A stretch of 7,635 nucleotides of DNA, taken from Bacteroidota bacterium. Its GTDB lineage: Bacteria > Bacteroidota > Bacteroidia > Chitinophagales > Saprospiraceae. The notes under the pieces are model-generated. The model did not search any database. It was not told the origin of the DNA and saw only the letters and a list, made by a program, of their open reading frames with translations. The position numbers were made by a program, and so were the translations under genes. The stretch spans positions 1-7,635 of the forward strand of contig JAJRUR010000121.1 of NCBI GenBank assembly GCA_024277695.1, read 5' to 3'. This document shows positions 7,140 through 7,635 of this stretch, piece after piece (position 1 is the first letter of the stretch; each line of letters opens with the position of its first letter).

Positions 7140-7320
7140 ATTGACCAATTTGCGCATCATTACGAATTGGATAGTACAAAGTAATATCATAAAGTGTTAT
7201 CAAAGTGTGATCTAGGTTACAAAATGTACTGATACTGGGCTCGTAATCCTTGACAAAACCCTTCAACTGCGTCTGCAGTATCAAAAAATTATGAAGTGGT
7301 ATCCTGTATAAAATTACTCA
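7140..7320 (-). pseudogene. Possible C-terminal remnant of a HEPN-domain protein
   Basis: On the minus strand an open stretch from just after an in-frame TGA (7320-7318) reads ...IPLHNFLILQTQL, then TFCNLDHTLITLYDITLYYPIRND. This recalls the second half of small HEPN-domain proteins: a His-Asn/Asp-Leu motif after a Pro, a Leu/Gln helix, and a last helix ending Tyr-x-x-x-Arg-Tyr-Pro, here Tyr-Tyr-Pro with the Arg lost. The N-terminal half is missing: the TGA blocks the frame and I recognise no matching helix further upstream. There is no ATG; the longest open piece begins with TTG at 7284 and would run to 7063, into the DUF302 gene. I infer a decayed fragment, possibly of a toxin or nucleotidyltransferase-partner gene. 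A chance open stretch is a serious alternative. Confidence 0.22.
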
Positions 7321-7351
7321 AGTTTTGGTAGTTAAAATCAATGGATTGAGG

Positions 7352-7411
7352 TCAAATAAATACACTTTCTTAAAAATAGCTTATGGACTGCACTGAAAAG
7401 TATTTATTTGA
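7352..7411. repeat. 12-bp perfect inverted repeat with 36-bp loop
   Basis: TCAAATAAATAC (7352-7363) is the exact reverse complement of GTATTTATTTGA (7400-7411). Parts of the loop can extend the pairing with bulges (CTTTC against GAAAAG), so a longer imperfect hairpin is possible. No flanking target duplication stands out; TGGAT occurs on both sides but at unequal distances. It could be the body of a very small non-autonomous element, a transcript hairpin or a binding site. No coding sequence overlaps it. Confidence 0.6.
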
Positions 7412-7443
7412 GTGGATAGCTTGATAGAAACGGTAAACAAGTC

Positions 7444-7513
7444 GCACCTACGGCGCTACAACAATATTTGTTCCTACAGTGCTACTACAAACCGTCTGCT
7501 CCTCCGGAACAGA
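7444..7513. repeat. Degenerate triloop-hairpin repeats (CCTACGG/CTCCGG type)
   Basis: CCTACGGCGCTAC (7447-7459) recurs 26 bp later as CCTACAGTGCTAC (7473-7485). The first sits in GCACC-TAC-GGCGC, a near-perfect 5-bp stem with a 3-nt loop; the second copy has decayed. A third hairpin, TCTGCTCC-TCC-GGAACAGA (7495-7513), has the same build with one mismatch in an 8-bp stem. These look like old copies of short palindromic intergenic repeats. They lead directly into the tandem array that follows. Confidence 0.6.
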
Positions 7514-7540
7514 TGACAAAATAGCTTAATGCAGCTAAAG

Positions 7541-7635
7541 CCCCAGCGGGGCGACCTGTTTGTAACCCCAACGGAACGACCTGTATGCAGCCCCAGCGGG
7601 GCGACCTGTTTGTAACCCCAGCGGGGCGACCTGTA
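7541..7635. repeat. 25-bp tandem repeat array, truncated by the window end
   Basis: Four copies of a 19-bp core start at 7541, 7566, 7591 and 7616, so the period is exactly 25 bp. Copies 1, 3 and 4 read CCCCAGCGGGGCGACCTGT without change. Copy 2 has three G-to-A changes, which break its CCCC-AGC-GGGG stem. The 6-bp linkers alternate TTGTAA, ATGCAG, TTGTAA and then A..., so the real unit seems to be 50 bp. The array continues past position 7635. I recall very similar GC-rich repeats as frequent intergenic elements in Bacteroidota genomes; this is memory, not a search. Any reading frame through it would be an artefact of the repeat. Confidence 0.9.

Noticed and set aside
7063..7284. Intact 73-codon gene beginning at TTG
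   Set aside because: It overlaps the start of the DUF302 gene, has no ATG and its last 20-odd residues are low-complexity; at most it holds a gene remnant.
7352..7411. Integron attC site or IS end
   Set aside because: The arms lack the GTTRRRY/RYYYAAC core sites, there is no transposase or integrase, and no convincing target duplication flanks the dyad.
7541..7635. CRISPR array
   Set aside because: The spacing is regular, but the 6-bp linkers are too short and alternate between two sequences instead of being unique spacers; no cas gene is nearby.

Overview
The window looks like chromosomal DNA of a Bacteroidota bacterium, possibly from the Saprospiria/Sphingobacteriia side, although the phylum call is much firmer than the class. 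The grounds are a GLPGLI-family protein paired with a carboxypeptidase-regulatory-domain outer-membrane barrel, a lipoprotein S9 peptidase, TAnnTTTG-type promoter boxes with no convincing Shine-Dalgarno sites, moderate to low GC, and a tail of CCCCAGCGGGGCGACCTGT repeats of a kind I associate with intergenic DNA of this phylum. The phylum call is inference from family content; no rRNA or other marker gene is present.

Layout. (1) 1-131 is a regulatory leader with two perfect palindromes whose centres lie 40 bp apart and a candidate -7 box. (2) 132-2804 (+) encodes a secreted S9 (prolyl oligopeptidase/acylaminoacyl-peptidase type) lipoprotein with an intact Ser-Asp-His triad and an extra C-terminal domain of about 240 residues. 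(3) 2805-2827 is a very short convergent junction with a small hairpin. (4) On the minus strand, read from right to left, are a DUF302 protein (7103-6720), an OsmC-family protein (6637-6215), a GLPGLI protein (about 6218-5463) and its outer-membrane barrel partner (5461-2828). The last three are packed with a 4-bp overlap and a 1-bp gap, so they look like one transcription unit. (5) 7104-7635 holds no intact gene. It has a possible HEPN-domain remnant, a 12-bp perfect inverted repeat and a mosaic of short GC-rich hairpin repeats that runs off the end of the window.

How the genes may work together. GLPGLI proteins and barrels with an N-terminal carboxypeptidase-regulatory fold are a recurrent pair in Bacteroidota and probably form an envelope import or surface-assembly unit; their substrate is unknown. 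OsmC is a cytoplasmic thiol peroxidase-like family and DUF302 a small cytoplasmic family of unknown activity; both are housekeeping or stress-type genes. The barrel pair has visibly lower GC than OsmC in hand-counted rows, so the current OsmC-GLPGLI-barrel operon may be a junction between older and more recently acquired or faster-evolving DNA. I see no RNA gene, CRISPR array, transposase or classical defence system. I found no clear new system; the most unusual items are the operon fusion with its homopolymer-rich junction, the C-terminal extension of the peptidase and the structured repeat tail.
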